64,000 nt of DNA from positions 18,622 through 82,621 of the forward strand of contig JACJYT010000010.1 in NCBI GenBank assembly GCA_020635975.1. Reading direction: 5' to 3'. Below the pieces are notes generated by a model. It searched no databases. It worked only from the letters and a program-made list of their open reading frames with translations, and had not been told where the DNA came from. Positions 63,367 through 64,000 of the stretch are shown piece by piece. Each line of letters begins with the position of its first letter. The first letter of the stretch is position 1. Position numbers and translations under genes: made by a program. Source of the stretch: Chitinophagales bacterium. Its GTDB lineage: Bacteria; Bacteroidota; Bacteroidia; Chitinophagales; UBA8649.

Positions 63367-64000
63367 TAAACGACAAGAAATAATGTGGCGCATGTGGGTG
63401 GCTATACTGGTTCCAGTATTGGCTGGCTGTGCTATTATATTTCAGTCTTTTAAAATACAAGTTTATGAAGGTCCCGCTTTGCGACAATTAGCAGATAGTT
63501 TAACTATAGTTTCTAGATCTATAGAAGCAGAAAGGGGGAATATCTATTCTGAAGATGGAAGCTTGCTTTCTACTTCTTTACCACTTTTTGAGATTCGTAT
63601 GGATTTCAAGTCAGAGCCAATGACAGATGAAATCTTCAATGCTAATGTAGATTCTTTAGCATACATGATGAGTGTAAAAATTGGCGCTAAATCTCAGGCG
63701 GGATACAAAGCCGAACTGCTTGCTAATAGACAAAGTGGAAATCGCTATTATTTGGTTAAGCGAAATGTTAATTATCCCGATTTAAAAGAAATGTACGAGT
63801 GGCCTTTCTTCAAATTAGGGAAATATAAGTCGGGCATGATCGTGCTTCAGAAAAATAAAAGAATCACTCCTTTTGGAGTGATGGCAGAACGTACCATTGG
63901 TTTTAAAAGAATTGTTCCTAATCCAAGTATCGAAGGAAAGATGGATACCATTCGTGTGGGTATTGAAGGTCGTTTCGATGAGTATTTGGCAGGAGTAGAG
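63356..64000 (+). CDS. ftsI: Penicillin-binding protein / FtsI-type septal transpeptidase (3' end outside window)
   Basis: ATG 63356 opens a frame with no stop before the window end, 215 codons visible. The N-terminus has a short cytoplasmic tail, one membrane segment (about 12-30), then the pedestal domain with the conserved VSRSIEAERGNIYSEDGSLL (RGNI.. DG motif) and RTIGF. The catalytic SxxK domain lies beyond the window. By position (mraZ-rsmH-ftsL-ftsI) it should be the division-specific PBP3/FtsI. It overlaps the ftsL-like gene by 11 bases. Confidence 0.9.
   Translation, partial: MSINKRQEIMWRMWVAILVPVLAGCAIIFQSFKIQVYEGPALRQLADSLTIVSRSIEAERGNIYSEDGSLLSTSLPLFEIRMDFKSEPMTDEIFNANVDSLAYMMSVKIGAKSQAGYKAELLANRQSGNRYYLVKRNVNYPDLKEMYEWPFFKLGKYKSGMIVLQKNKRITPFGVMAERTIGFKRIVPNPSIEGKMDTIRVGIEGRFDEYLAGVE

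Noticed and set aside
1..64000. Defence island, prophage, transposon or biosynthetic gene cluster
   Set aside because: No integrase, transposase, phage structural, restriction, CRISPR or assembly-line genes were recognised; composition looks even throughout.

Overview
The window is an ordinary-looking chromosomal segment of a low-GC member of the Bacteroidota, most probably a flavobacterial lineage. Four kinds of evidence support this. Type IX secretion and gliding genes (gldJ, a porP/sprF relative, porU, porV) sit together. Three proteins look like type IX cargo or carry type IX-like C-terminal domains. Promoters fit the Bacteroidota pattern (TTTG, about 20 bases, TAnnTTTG) with no Shine-Dalgarno sequences. 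Typical family members also occur here, such as the long PurF-like protein, single-chain pyruvate carboxylase and DAHP synthase fused to chorismate mutase. I see no phage, insertion sequence, CRISPR array or rRNA, and only one tRNA.

Layout. 1-5.6 kb: the 3' part of a giant secreted adhesin-like gene, cut by the window edge. 5.6-7.2 kb: an alpha/beta hydrolase and ribosomal protein L31, then a structured intergenic stretch. 7.2-15 kb: the type IX locus, with gldJ and a porP/sprF relative on the minus strand and porU and porV on the plus strand. 15-23.6 kb: metabolism (DAHP synthase/chorismate mutase, the sulfate-activation operon cysC-cysD-cysN, gcvT, a rhodanese, a glycosyltransferase, pgk). 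23.7-31.6 kb: tRNA-Glu, a large Asp-box/PKD/LamG secreted protein, a PHP-domain lipoprotein, a DEAD-box helicase and an overlapping DksA-like gene. 31.8-40.6 kb: an aldehyde dehydrogenase, a two-component system, a lipoprotein, mtaB-lgt, a VWA lipoprotein and a metallo-beta-lactamase-fold hydrolase. 40.7-46.7 kb: a TolB-propeller/outer-membrane-barrel protein, MscS, a cation antiporter and an Nfu protein. 46.8-53.5 kb: a PurF-like gene coupled to korA-korB, then an OmpA-family protein. 53.8-60.7 kb: a TonB-dependent receptor, pyruvate carboxylase and a Gre-like protein. 60.8-64 kb: smpB and the start of the division/cell-wall cluster (mraZ, rsmH, ftsL-like, ftsI, cut by the window end).

How the parts connect. 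GldJ, PorU and PorV belong to the machinery that secretes and anchors proteins with type IX C-terminal domains. The giant proteins at 2-5548 and 23902-27912 are probable clients of it. Lgt at 37206 modifies the several lipoproteins here, including GldJ.

The observation I find most unusual is the architecture of the first gene. Its repeated Ig-like units (two SprB-type units, one HYR unit and an N-terminal SprB-like unit) each appear to be split in frame by a different recognition-type domain (lectin-like, discoidin-like, LamG-like, DNRLRE). The flanking halves read continuously when the inserts are removed. Other points for a second look are the MraZ operator array flanked by DnaA-box-like sites upstream of mraZ, the structured leader of the helicase mRNA, a near-perfect 15-bp hairpin inside the dksA-like gene, and the purF-like/korAB coupling. 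All functions are assigned from motifs read by eye; no database search was run.
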